DNA from: Austropuccinia psidii
Taxonomy: Eukaryota; Basidiomycota; Pucciniomycetes; Pucciniales; Sphaerophragmiaceae
Length of the DNA stretch: 64,000 bases
Reading direction: 5' to 3'
NCBI GenBank assembly: GCA_023105745.1
Contig: JALGQZ010000009.1
Span: 14,370,564-14,434,563 of the forward strand
Shown: one piece after another, positions 23,652 to 34,106 of the stretch
Layout of the letters: each line of letters starts with the position of its first letter
Numbering within the stretch: the first letter of the stretch is position 1
Program-made: the position numbers and the translations under genes
The notes under the pieces: model-generated
Database searches by the model: none
What the model was told of the DNA's origin: nothing
Seen by the model: the letters and a program-made list of their open reading frames with translations, nothing else

Positions 23652-23672
23652 AAAAACTATAAATAGAGGTCC
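23652..23672 (+). promoter_or_regulatory. TATA box of the solo LTR
   Basis: CTATAAATAGAGG after a GGGGGGCCC word; the equivalent in the element A LTR is GGTATAAATAGAGG at about 34,388. Conservation between two diverged LTRs supports a core promoter. Confidence 0.65.
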
Positions 23673-23800
23673 CCTCCCCCCCCTCAATTCTTTTTTCCTC
23701 ATGGCCTAGACAGAGGTCCATCACAAAAACGTAACTTCTTAATATTTTTTCTGAGGGAAATCCCCTCCATCCATCCACATTATCCTAATTTTTTAGGAAT

Positions 23801-24345
23801 ACTCAGTAGCTAAGCTCAGCAGTATAGCTATCCTATCCCCATTCCTAAATTTTGCTCAGTAGCTAAGCTCAGAAGCACTGTCTGAGTGATTTATAATTAA
23901 TAGTAGTTAACAGTTGGTCTACTTTAATTTATAAATTCATCTCATTGACTATCTCCATCCCATTATTGCTCAGTAGCTAAGCTCAGAAGCACTGTCTGAG
24001 TCTTCTTTATATAATTAATAGTAGACAACAGCTGGTCTACATTGATTTATAAATTAAACTCATTGACTATCCCCTTGATATTGTTACCCCATTCCTAAAT
24101 TCTGCTCAGTAGCTAAGCTCAGTAGCACTGTCTGAGTGATTTATAATTAATAGTAGTTAACAGTTTGTCTACTTTAATTCATAAACTCATCTCATTGACT
24201 ACCTCCATCCCTAAATCTGCTCAGTAGCCAAGCTCAGTAGCATTGTCTGGGTGTTTTATAGATAATAGTAGTTAACAGTTGGTCTACATTATTTTATAAA
24301 TCCATCCCATTGACAAGGTTCTTTACTCAGTAGCCAAGATCAGAA
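23801..24345 (+). repeat. Six-copy tandem array in the solo LTR leader (about 115 bp)
   Basis: Each unit starts CTCAGTAGCTAAGCTCAG, four continuing AAGCACTGTCTGAGTG and ATAATTAATAGTAGTTAACA. Starts are near 23,802, 23,855, 23,969, 24,104, 24,220 and 24,327. The CTCAG...CTGAG arms could form a hairpin; at 24,220 the second arm reads CTGGG, which keeps pairing through a G-U pair. Downstream of the TATA box, so it would be in the transcript leader. The element A LTR has one unit near 34,540. Confidence 0.8.
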
Positions 24346-24815
24346 GTAAAATGAACAATAGTAGTGTCTGTTATCCCAGGTTATCATCATAAAATTATTA
24401 AACCCTTAAAAAAAAGTGTTTGTTATTATTATTTATCATATTATCAACAGTGTTATCACCAAAATTGGAAATCCCTCAAGGTGTTACTGTTCTCAGTAAA
24501 GGAATGAAAAAGTCTTTTCCCAGTTTTATATCTTTATTTATTTGTGTTAAGGTCTACTAACCATTGTTCCCAGATCAAACAAAGTCTGATAGAGTCTGTT
24601 GAATATACTTTTCTGACAAGCCACCATCAAATAAAATAAATTGATTGTGAACTCAAGTCAAGATAATTCAGCATTTTCAGGAAGGGCAGTTCAGATTATT
24701 CTGACACACAAGCAGAGGAAGGGTTACAATCCTGAACAGAAATTCAAAACTGTTTTATTGTAATTTCCCCTTCCAGGTACTTCCTCAATTATCCCACACA
24801 AGAGGAGTTCCCACA

Positions 24816-25090
24816 GTATAATGGGTGATGAACAAGGCAGGGGATTCATTAGAATCCAAAATGAAAAGAGGAATCTTTTCAGGGAGCTCTGAAAGAGTCA
24901 ATGAGTACTTGAGAACAAAATTATTTGCAATAAAAGAGTTTGTAGCACCAGAATCAATGAGAATACTATAAAAATATCAGAGATAGAAGAGAAAATAAGA
25001 AATTTTAAAGATTTCTTGACACTAGTATTCAGAGTGCACAATTGTGCTCTTGAAGGAAATAAGTGAGAACCATTGAACACATCATGATTC
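24816..25090 (-). pseudogene. Element C protease fragment
   Basis: Minus-strand translation gives LIDSGATNSFIANNF, the aspartic protease active site, at about 24,945, continuing through ILDSNESPALFITHYT to the solo LTR junction. A frameshift separates it from the segment that starts beside the gag stop. Confidence 0.8.
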
Positions 25091-25094
25091 CGAC

Positions 25095-26456
25095 TCAGGC
25101 TTTTCCCTGCTTGCTAGGGAAGCCTCTTGATGATGACCCAGGCTTGTTCTGAGGTCTCTTGAAGCTTTTTTCAATTGGGTGCTTTCCACCACAATAAGTA
25201 CAAAACCCCTCTTTAATCCTCCTCTCCTTTTCAGAACCAATTAATTTATTGTCCTTATTGAGGAGAGCAGCATGGGGTTTGTCCTTTGAAGCTTGAAATT
25301 GCTTGGCCTTCTTGTTCTTCTTCTGGTGAGACCTCTTTGAAGATGAGTTTTGAGGAGGCCTAGATTGATTGGATCCAATGACTGGAGGCTTCTTCTCTTG
25401 ATTGCCACCCTTTTCTTTTTGCCTCTCATGATATCTTGTGTCTAATTCTAAAGTGACATCCATAAGTTCTTGAAGAGTATCAAAAGTTCCAGGGTGAGAA
25501 GCCAACTGATCCAATAATCTTGATGCCGATCCTCTTCTGTAAACATGGATATAAGCTCTTTCCCCCCAATCTCCAATTCTTGACATTAAGCTTCTGAAAT
25601 CTGTAATGTACAAGGAAACATGACCACTTTCCTTCATCCTCAAATTGTCCAACTCTTGTTCAGCTTTCCTGACTTCATTGGGGTCACCAAACAGAGTGAA
25701 TAATTGAGATTCAAATAATGGCCAATTATTGAGGAGGTAGGAAGGGTCTTCATTGGAAATATTTGAGAGATAGGGTTCAATCCACTTTCCAGCTCTACCA
25801 GTGAGAAAAGAAGTTGAGTAAAGAACTTTCTTCCTGTCAGAGAAGAAATTTGCCGGATCATTATGGAAGATTAATTGACAGGATTGGATAAATCCTCTCA
25901 ATTTATGAGCTTGAGTACCATCAAAAGAATCAGGTGCCTTCATGGATGGAGTCTTGAAAGCAGGGGCTTTGGAATTTTCCCTGGGAGCAACTGCTTGAGT
26001 GAGTTGCCCCATGAATTGAGTCATCTGCTCCATCATCTTGAGGAGACTTGGATCAGTTTGAGAGACAAGAGGTTTACTAGAAAGGGCTAGATTAGAACCC
26101 TGAGGCACCTCTGGAGCATTTGCCAAGGCATCTGCCACTTCAGTTTCCCCAGAATCTTCCTCTTCCACAGACTCTTCCCCCTCTTCATCTTCAACTTCCC
26201 CTTGTCTTGCTCTTGCACCTTCAGACATGCCAGGGTAGCCACCCAAAAGTCCAGAGAAAGATCTTGATCTTCTAGATTTCATTCCACCTCTTCTTGAGGG
26301 TGCTGCTCCTTCCATTGGCGGTCCTCTGTCCAAATTTGCACTCAGTTGATAAACTGATGGTGTGCGGTCAAGAGCAGCCCTTGCTGTAGGAGTGAGAACA
26401 GCTCAAATTCTTTGGGATCTAGTATTTTTGGCTGGGGGACTATGCTGAACTGGCAT
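25095..26456 (-). pseudogene. Element C gag with one nonsense codon
   Basis: Start ATG at 26,456 (MPVQHSPPAK); an in-frame TGA at 26,403-26,405 interrupts the N-terminus, after which the frame stays open for 430 codons. The capsid-like core (FDGTQAHKLRGFIQSCQLIF through YITDFRSLMSRIGDWGERA) matches Ty3/Gypsy Gag of the retrotransposon_gag type. A C-terminal knuckle reads CTYCGGKHPIEKS, with the last zinc ligand Ser instead of Cys. A Gag shell protein packages the element RNA; this copy is probably defective on two counts. Confidence 0.85.
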
Positions 26457-27216
26457 TTTGAATAAAATGAAATAAAACTTGATGATACTTTGAATAAAAT
26501 AAGGCTTGACCAAAACAATCAAATGAGAATCTTGATGAACTTGAGAAATCAATCAATAGTCTTGAAGTGAATCAATATGAATAAATCTTGAAGAGTAAAG
26601 ATGACAAGTCAAATTCTTATGAAAAATCAATTTCAATCAATAAGTCAAATCAAGTCAATCAAAATCAAATGAATTAAGTCTTGAGGATTTCAATCAATAT
26701 CTTCAAAAATCAATTCAATTTTCTTGAAGAATCAAATTCAAATCAAATCTTGAGGATAAATCAGCTATCTTGAGGAATCAAATCAAGTCAATCAATCAAA
26801 TCAATCAAAGTCAAATCAAAGTCTTGAGGTGAAATAAATGTCTTGAGGAATCAATCAATAGGTTTGAGAAATTTCAAAACCAAAATCACTGAATACCCCA
26901 AATCAATAAAAATCCCTGAATGATGAATCAATTAACCCAAATAATTCCACTCAAATAACCTGATAGAACCTGAATTCAGACAAAAAGAGAAATGAGAGTG
27001 ATAAAAAATAAAATGAAATGGTCAGCAGAATTTTTAAAAATGAGAAAAAGAATCAATTTTCATTTTGAATGAAATGAATGAGATGAAAATTGATGAGAGA
27101 GAAAAATCATAGAAAATCATAAAAATCATAAAATCATGAAAAGGTTATAATTGAAAAATGAGAGAAATGAATAAAATTAATGAAAGAAAGAATCAAATAT
27201 GAGTTAATTAATTTAA
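26457..27216 (-). other. Element C leader, degenerate AATCAATCAAGTC-type repeats
   Basis: Between the 5' LTR and gag. 26,500-26,900 is built from short direct words (TCTTGAGGAATCAA, AATCAAGTCAATCAA); the rest is A/G-rich. No ORF. Confidence 0.6.
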
Positions 27217-27976
27217 TGTCACAGGGGCTCTTCAAAGTGAAGAGGGCCTGGCACTCAGTAAAATGGCACTCACTTATGGAGGGCTCAAAGATATGATAAG
27301 AAGGAGTACACTGAAGAGTGTCAAAGATAAATTGCTAAAAGAATAAATATAAGAAAAGCAGCAACAAGAGTAAGAGTAAGGAATAGAAGAGCCAACCACA
27401 AACAAGTCCAAGTACACTGTTTCAACCTGTCAGAATGGAAAGAGAAGGGTAAATAAGGATATGGCCACCCAACTCATACTGTACAGGCGAAGAGAGAAAA
27501 GGCAAAGACTAACTTAAAATTAAATAATTATAATACCCAATTATAAGGATAAGAATAATTATAAAATAATAAATAACTAAATTAATTAACTGGGGAAAAG
27601 TCCCCAGGGGGGAGAAAGAGGGGCTGGTATATGTGAGAATCACCAGCCCTGATCCAGAGGAAGAATTTTCATGAGAGGATTGAATGATTGAATTGAGTCT
27701 GGTCAATACAGGTCCTGTACAGCTGTACAGGACCTGTACAAGAGGTGTGGTGTATTTGAGTGATCATACAGTTCCATATTGGTGTATTGAAACTGTATTG
27801 GGTGAATCCAACCTGTACAGGTATTGACAGGCTGTATTGATGTACCAAGCTGTATGCATGTTTCAGAATGAAGATTGCTGAAACTGAATGCTGATGCAGA
27901 TACTGGATTTGCTGTTTTGGGGTGTTTGAGTGGATGTATGAATGAATACCCTTACCCCTGATGGATGGTTGTTACA
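27217..27976 (-). repeat. Right (5') LTR of element C
   Basis: 760 bp, TGTCACAGG to GTTGTTACA. Contains a perfect 32-bp palindrome at 27,707-27,738 (arm TACAGGTCCTGTACAG). Confidence 0.93.
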
Positions 27977-29196
27977 GCTCCTAAGCCTTGGCTGCATGCT
28001 GCATCTATATATAACTTGAATGGTAGTTCAAAGTCAGGTAAGATGAGTACTGGTGCATTGGTGAGTTCATATTTGATTCTCTCATATGCATCCCTCCTCT
28101 CCTTGGTTATTTCAAAAACTACATCTTTTGAACATAACTTGTATAAACTACTAGTTATGTGTGCAAAATTTTTGATATGGTTTCTATAGTAGCTAGCAAA
28201 CCCAAGGAAAGATTGCATCTCTTTGATGTTCTTTGGTACTGGCTTTTGCAGTACTGCTGCTACTTTGTTCTGGTCAATTGCCAGACTAAGACCTGAGACT
28301 TTATGTCCTAGAGCTAGTAGCTCTTGTTGGCCAAAATTACACTTTTTGAGTGAAATTTTCAGATTAATGGGTATAAATTTACTTAGAACTCTGTCTATGT
28401 ATTGTACATCGTCTTCCCATGTCTCTGAGTATATAATGATATCATCAATATATACTACCATCCAGCCTTCCATTATTTCTTCTTGAAATATGGTGTCCAT
28501 CATCCTTTGGAAGTGGGCTGGTGCATTCTTGATGCCAAATGGCATTCTGGTGTACTCATATATGCCCATATGGCATATTATTCTGAGTAATTTCATGGAG
28601 TTTGGTTTAACTGCATTTTGGTGGAAGCCTTTTATACAATCCATCTTGGTTATGTATTTGGCTTTGGCTAGCTTATCCAAAGCATGAGGTATCCTTGGTA
28701 TAGGGTACCTGTCTGCTTTTGTGTAGTTATTCAGGGCTCTGAAGTCTCCACACAATCTAGATTTGCCATCATGCCAAGTGATTAGGACAGGAGTAGTGAT
28801 TTCCACTATTTCATTATGTCCAATCTTCCTGATGACATCCATATCCAGTAGTTCATTGATGTGTTTCTCAATTTCTTTCCTGGTTTCCAGGCTTGCTGGA
28901 TAAGGAGGTCTTCTCAGCATGGGTGGATAAGGCCTTTCCACATCCAGATATAGTTCTATATCATGGCCTTTGATCTTGCCTAATGGTTCTTCACCAATGG
29001 CAAATGCTGGTCTGTTTTTTCTCAGCATCTTCAGTAAACTTAGTTTTTGTTTACTGGTGAGGGTAGTGCTAAACTGTCCCTCTCTGAATTCCTTCAGAAG
29101 TTCTTCCAGTGGATCCTGAGAAGTTATCTGGTATATGTCAAGTGAAAATTTCTTTTCCTTGTTAGTATCTATGGTGATGTGCCTATTTTTACTGTT
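27977..29196 (-). CDS. Element B pol, 5' part: reverse transcriptase
   Basis: An open frame starts at 29,028 ([15 protein letters not shown]) and in-frame sequence extends to the stop near 29,196 (GIDI-stop). RT landmarks: [36 protein letters not shown] and catalytic YIDD in [13 protein letters not shown], then the RNase H start [13 protein letters not shown]. The frame is cut at 27,977 by element C and resumes at 15,260 after removal of C and one copy of the duplicated GCTCC. Part of Gag-Pol. Confidence 0.9.
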
Positions 29197-29577
29197 TTAA
29201 ATATCTATGCCATACATCCTCTGGTAATCTTTTCCTAGTAGAAACCCTTGGATGTGGGCATCATTAAGCACTACAAACTCTGGGTTGAGTCTGATATTAC
29301 CCTTCCTGTGGGGTATAATTATCTCTTTGATAATTGTCCCAATGGAAGTCATCTTCCCTGATGCACTTTTAAAGTTCTTTGCCTTAGTGGGCAAGAGCTG
29401 TTTTTCCCAGTTTGGGAAGTGGGTATCTAGATAGTTTCTGGCTACTATGGAGCAGTGTGATCCACTATCAATGATCAGTGGGTGTTGAGCATTGTCAATA
29501 CAAACAGTCATTTTTTGTGGCTGTCCCATGTATAAATGCCATTCCTTTGGTTGGTGTAACCAGGAATGTTTGTGCAT
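29197..29577 (-). CDS. Element B protease
   Basis: A 126-codon frame overlapping the 3' end of the gag frame (29,495-29,577) in a different phase, consistent with frameshift or damage at the Gag/Pro junction. Active site LIIDSGSHCSIVARNYL at about 35-51; the second lobe contains GFLLGKDYQRM. It ends at a TAA just after MYGIDI, where related sequence would be expected to continue into RT, so the stop may be a mutation. Confidence 0.8.
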   Translation of the reverse strand: MHKHSWLHQPKEWHLYMGQPQKMTVCIDNAQHPLIIDSGSHCSIVARNYLDTHFPNWEKQLLPTKAKNFKSASGKMTSIGTIIKEIIIPHRKGNIRLNPEFVVLNDAHIQGFLLGKDYQRMYGIDI

Positions 29578-31723
29578 CTTGTGTGTGTTTGCACAAGTTC
29601 TTGTTAGCAGTGTCCTGTGGCATGCCTGCTTCCAACTGTATGTCCTGGATTTCCCGTGGGGTTTCTTCTTGGTATTCCACTAGAAATTCCTCTCTTGGGT
29701 CTTGATCATCCTCAGATGGTTCTCTGATGGCATCACCCATAGAGTCTGAATCAGAATCCTCTGTTGGAGGTTCTTCCTCAGGGACTTTCTCTATGGCATA
29801 GACTTTCTTCCTTGCCTTTGGACAGTTGTTGGCATAGTGGTCTGCTGAACCACAATTGTGACAAGAATTTCTCTTCTTTGCCACTTCTGCCACTCTTTCT
29901 TTGGGCTTGTCTTGAAACTCTACCCTGAAAGGTTGTTTCTCTTTGAAACCACTGCTCTTATATGGGGTGAATTTCCCTATATTTGTCCTTTTCCTTATGT
30001 CTTGTAAGGTGTTGGCAATGTCATCTAGAGTGCAATTTTGGTTGCATCTGCATTTTACTGCATGTTCTAGCTCTCCTGGCAGTTGTGTCAGAAGTTTGTG
30101 ATTCCTCATTTGGATGTTCATCTGAGGATCAATGGCTTTAAGTCTTTTAGACTGTCTAAGACACCACTCATATGGATCTTTGTCCACAGAGTATTTGTCA
30201 TTTTCAAATGACATGGTCTTTTGCCATATCCAAGATCCATTACTGTACTTTTGGATGATTTGACTCTTCCACCATGGCCAGTTTCTTCTGCCATGGATTT
30301 CCTTCATTTCTGTGTACCATATACTTGCATGACCTTTAAATGCAGTATTCAATCTAGCAGTAATCCAGTAGTCTGGTATGCTTGGTACATCAATGAAGAG
30401 TCCATCAATATAATCTATGAGTTCCATATGATCATATTCTCCTGATCCAGAGAATTTGGGCCAGCTTGAGGCCTCAGGAAGCTGTTTCAAGGCTTCCTTC
30501 TCTGAATAAGACATGCCATCTCCATCCTGGTATTGTGATGGAGATCTTGCCTTATTCATCAACATGGCATCTGGTTTGATGTCATCTGGTTGATATGGAT
30601 TCTCCATAGCTTGGCCTTGTGGTTGGGGCTCCAAGCTATGGTAGGCATTAAACAACTTGTTAATGTCTTGATCCAGACACTCCCTGTCCCTTGTGCTGTG
30701 GTGTTGTTCTTCAAAGACTATATTCAGTCTTTTGTTGGTTTCTTCAGAGGCTTTGCTCAGTTAAGCATATCCTTCTTGAAGATTTTTAACTATATGTTCC
30801 AAGGAGGCTTGAGTTTGTCTCATCCTCTCTTGGCTAGCTTTAATTTCTGCAAACTACTTTGCAGATTGCTCAGCATATTGGGACATTTGTAACCACAGTG
30901 TATCACTGTTGATGTTACTTCCAGATGTGACAATGTTATTTTCAGTCTGAGTGGGGGTAATGTTTCTATTGCTAGGACTACTGATTCTAGAGTGGTTTAT
31001 AACTACTTCTGGTTCTTGTGTACTCCTTTTACCAAATCCAACAGCTTCTGGATCATGGGGTCTGACTCTTTCCTCCTCTGGTTGAAGGAGGCTTTGTTCT
31101 TGCCCTTGTTTCCTTGTCTTCTCCTGGAAACTTCCTGGAATTGTGAAGAATGGTGACTCTTGGCCACTGATCTGCTGGTTTCTGAATGGGGTGAAGCCAC
31201 TGGAGAGCTGACTTGGCCTGCTCCTTGTGAACCTGAAGGAATCTGAGTAGGCCCTGTCTGGGTTAATTGTTCTTCTATTGCTTGGATAGTGGCTTGATTC
31301 TCCCTTATCCTCTGTGCCCTTGCCTCCAGGAGTCTGTGCTGCCTGGTATGATTCCAAACTTTGGTGATTTCCATAAAGTCTTTGAAGTCTATCTCTTTGA
31401 GACAGATCTTCTGGCAACTTGATCCAAGTTCTGCCCAGTGAGTTGCTAGGTTGAACCTCTTGTTGTCCATGCTCGATTGAAACAAATCTTTGAGGAGTTG
31501 GTGGATCTGAAGAACTTGATCCATATCCTTCCAGTCCTCTGGTTTGAGGTTTCTGTTGAATTGGAGTGTGAATGGCAAGGTTGATATTATCTCCCTCATT
31601 GTTTTGCCATCCACCACTGTGTCCAAGGTGTCTTCTTCCAGGTCTGCTGGTTCTGGACAATCCTTCTCTGTCTTCTGGCTGGTTCCTTTGGAAACCAAGA
31701 TCTCTGAGGTATGCAGGGGACAT
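29495..31723 (-). pseudogene. Element B Gag (starts inside an intron; two in-frame stops)
   Basis: ATG at 31,723 (MSPAYLRDLGFQ) opens a 289-codon Gln/Arg/Ser-rich N-terminal region ending at a stop at 30,854. The same frame, after a second stop about 60 codons later, carries the capsid-like part (PEASSWPKFSGSGEYDHMEL, WPWWKSQIIQKYSNG) and a zinc knuckle CHNCGSADHYANNC. The start codon lies within a 68-nt intron (31,704-31,771), one nucleotide after the TGA (31,725-31,727) of the upstream ORF. Gag would thus come only from unspliced RNA, perhaps by termination-reinitiation. Overlaps the alternative-frame accessory exon. Confidence 0.72.
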
Positions 31724-32071
31724 ATCAGTGTTTGAAAGCAGTCAAAAACTTTATGTTCTTAAGGTATTTACCTTTGACTGTGCCTTGTACAAATTTATTG
31801 TCTGCTGACTTGGGCAGTTTGCCTTTGGAAGTTATAACTGGGTTAATAACTGTAATCTTTCCTGTACAAGTGGTCAAGGTTGGTTTACCTTGTATTGAAG
31901 CAGAGTTTCGTGGTTTTCTACTCCTCTGAGTGGCTATTGGAGTCCACTTCTTGGATGTGATGAGACCTTCACTGTGCCTCTTTCCCTTGCCCTTGCTGCC
32001 CTCTGGTTCTGAGGGTGTCACTGGTGTGTTGGCCTGTGACTGGGTCTCAAGTGGAATGTAGTTTTCTTCCA
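31003..32071 (-). CDS. Element B accessory protein from spliced RNA, alternative frame to Gag
   Basis: Exon 32,071-31,772 encodes a basic segment (GKGKRHSEGLITSKKW; PTLTTCTGKITVINPV). A 68-nt intron (31,771-31,704: GTAAAT, branch-like CTGAT, CTCAG) joins AAA-G to AG-ATC-TTG, opening a 230-codon frame to 31,003 with a helical middle (WKDMDQVLQIHQLLKDL; RIRENQATIQAIEEQLTQ). The downstream exon overlaps the Gag N-terminus in another phase for about 700 nt, and both frames are open. A strong acceptor at 32,072 (CTTTTTTCCTACCTTGATTTCAG) and donor at 32,620 (AA-GTAAGT) suggest a 549-nt leader intron; joining there would create an ATG (A+TG) before GAAGAAAAC. No homology known to me. Confidence 0.6.
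31704..31771 (-). promoter_or_regulatory. Putative regulated intron containing the Gag start codon
   Basis: 68 nt, donor AAAG-GTAAAT, branch-like CTGAT about 21 nt before acceptor ATACCTCAG. Contains the upstream ORF stop TGA (31,725-31,727) and Gag ATG (31,721-31,723). Length and signals match other introns in the window. Confidence 0.62.
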
Positions 32072-32665
32072 CTGAAATCAAGGTAGGAAAAAAGAGAGCT
32101 TATGTCAGTTAAGAATTCTCAAAAATGCTGGTTTTGCACGTCTAAGGGTGGCCTCTGGGCTTGTATGATACTACAATGTGGCCTGTATAATGACAGTGTA
32201 ATTGAATCAACAATTCCACTTCAGCATTACAGCTTTTGGTACCCTGTCACACTGTTTGTGTGTCAGTATCCCACAGATACACTTGTGGTTTTCAAGTGTA
32301 TTTTGTACAAGTGGTTTTATATAAGTGTTATCGAGTTAACAATACACTTAACCACGCCTCAACTGATGGTTTTTCAGTCAGAGGTGTCCTTATTCAGTCA
32401 AGAATACAGGACCTATTGATGGCTTATGTGTTTTTATATACAAAACACGCCAAAAATAGTTACTTTCAGTGGGTATTAACCACGTGAATGATACTCTTAT
32501 AATATTAGTATATATAAAGAAAAGGATAAAGATATATAAAATATATATCTTAATAGAGAAATCACGCCTAAAAAAAGATAAAACACTTGCTAATAAGTCA
32601 TAAAAAGAGAAAAAACTTACTTATAAGGTCCAAAAAGGATTTAAAATACGGCCAGGCCCCTAAAA
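32072..32665 (-). other. Element B leader, possible leader intron 32,620-32,072
   Basis: Noncoding sequence between the 5' LTR and the first exon, with candidate donor GTAAGT at 32,620 and acceptor TTTCAG at 32,072. Contains several copies of cTATTGATgg/GTGTTATcGAG-like words but no clear repeat. Confidence 0.4.
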
Positions 32666-34106
32666 TGTCAGGCTTAATCTATGTTGAAGAAGTAATAAGG
32701 CTATTTGCAACTAAAGCTATGATTGTGACACGGTAAAAATGTTTTTAAAAGATAATAAAACTGATAATAGATGATTTAAATTAAGATTTTAAGGGCTTTA
32801 CTATAGAGATATAGTGGTGGTGAGCGCTGCTGAAAGCCCTGGGTGCAGATTTATCTGTTGGGTTACAATAATAAAAGACTACAATAATTAAATTTATAAT
32901 TATACCTGATTATTAACCAATAGTAAAACTGTTTTTGACAGTTTACTACGTAGGTTATTCAAGAGCAGGATGAGGAGATGATTTTGGCTGTGAAAAGCCC
33001 TCCTTTTATCCTGAAATTGGGGTGGAAAGGCTGCTAGACCTTTCCAGGTAGAGGAAGTGAAGATTTTTCACTCTCCAGGACAGGCTTGTAGTTTGCAAAC
33101 AGCCTGTATACCCTGTATTGGGCTCAGATGTGGTTTTAAAACCACATCTGGGCGGTTTTCACCAATACAGGGTGAAAATTTTCATCTGGGGACCTCACAG
33201 CCTGATTCTGACGTGTATGATGCGTAGAATGCTGTACAGAAACTGTATGGGACCCCAGTATTGACTGACATATGAGGTATTGAAGTAAAAACATGCTTCT
33301 TTGTCTATTTGACACCTCATATTTATGATTATGGGATATTATCCCATGGTAAGGCTGTATATGACAGCTGGTGAGATTTTGACCTTAAAACAGCCATACC
33401 TTTGTCAATTCTTGAGATATCAACCTCAAAATTGGTTCAGTGTGTAGCTCTGTATGTGCTCTACACAATGGTACCTCATTTGATATGGGTATCATTAAAT
33501 ATGGCAAAGTTATCCCATGTACAAGATTTTTGTACATTTGCGTGTTTTTGGGCAAGAAGCTGTATTGAGCTTGTTTGCCCCATAATTTTTGTTCGAGTTG
33601 AGTTATGGGGAAATGGATGGCATCATCAGATAGCCCTGATTTTGCTCTTTCCAAAAATACCCCACTTCAGGTATCCCACACTAAAACTGTAGAAGTTAGA
33701 TGAGAGGTGAATGTTTTGTTCACCCTTATTTGGCCTGAAATTGACCATAACTCCAGTAATATTGGTGCTAGCTCAGTTTAGCTGGTACCATTGGATAGCC
33801 CTGGCTTAGAGCTTCACTTTGAATACCCATTTGATGGGGTTAATCCTCTCCTTCTAGATTTTAGATGAGAAGTGAAAATTAAGGTTTATGCTCAGCAATA
33901 ACTTTGAGCAGGAAATAATTTTGTTATTTCTTGTCCTATGGTGATGGGACTTATATTTTAAGAAAGAGGCGAGTTTCCTCTTTCTTTTGATACCTTTTGA
34001 GCTTATTTGGCTCAGCTCCATGTTTTGGTGGTATCTTGGCTATACAATTGGTTTATGGTATTTTGGCTGTCATGCTTGTGCTCTGGTTTTGAGTCACAGG
34101 CTGACA
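32666..34106 (-). repeat. Right (5') LTR of element B
   Basis: 1441 bp, TGTCAGGC to GGCTGACA. Carries a 26-bp perfect palindrome at 33,125-33,150 (arm CAGATGTGGTTTT) absent from the left LTR. Confidence 0.92.

Larger units (their letters stand above)
22416..24815 (+). mobile_element. Solo LTR of element A type inserted in element C protease/RT
   Basis: Interrupts C between the protease segment ending LFITHYT (24,816) and the [11 protein letters not shown] segment (about 22,410). A possible duplication GTATA lies at 22,411-22,415 and 24,816-24,820. The canonical LTR seems to start at TGTGACACC (22,588) and ends GAGGAGTTCCCACA, the same end as the A LTR at 35,258. A TATA box (ACTATAAATAGAGG) is at 23,658, following a GGGGGGCCC word as in the A LTR. 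The 22,416-22,587 stretch is unexplained; it could be extra LTR or internal sequence. Confidence 0.7.
15261..27976 (-). mobile_element. Element C: Ty3/Gypsy chromovirus nested in B pol, with an antisense gene
   Basis: Bounded by 5-bp duplications GCTCC (15,256-15,260 and 27,977-27,981) and 760-bp LTRs. It inserted in B's RNase H coding sequence between the [13 protein letters not shown] and ALHQRQ segments. Minus-strand order: 5' LTR (right), AT-rich leader, gag, protease, [solo LTR], RT/RNase H/integrase, chromodomain, then an oppositely oriented gene, polypurine tract and 3' LTR. The two LTRs show about twenty differences by eye. No tRNA-like primer site is visible at the inner edge of the right LTR. 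Confidence 0.92.
11720..34106 (-). mobile_element. Element B: Ty3/Gypsy chromovirus with splice-dependent dual coding, itself invaded
   Basis: Bounded by 5-bp duplications ATGTG (11,715-11,719 and 34,107-34,111) and by LTRs starting TGTCAGGC and ending GGCTGACA. Transcription is leftward: right LTR, leader, accessory/Gag ORFs, protease, RT, [element C], RNase H, integrase, chromodomain-like end, polypurine tract, left LTR. Without element C (12,716 bp) and one copy of its duplication it is about 9.7 kb. The LTRs differ at a few percent of positions by eye. No convincing tRNA primer-binding site is adjacent to the right LTR. Confidence 0.9.
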
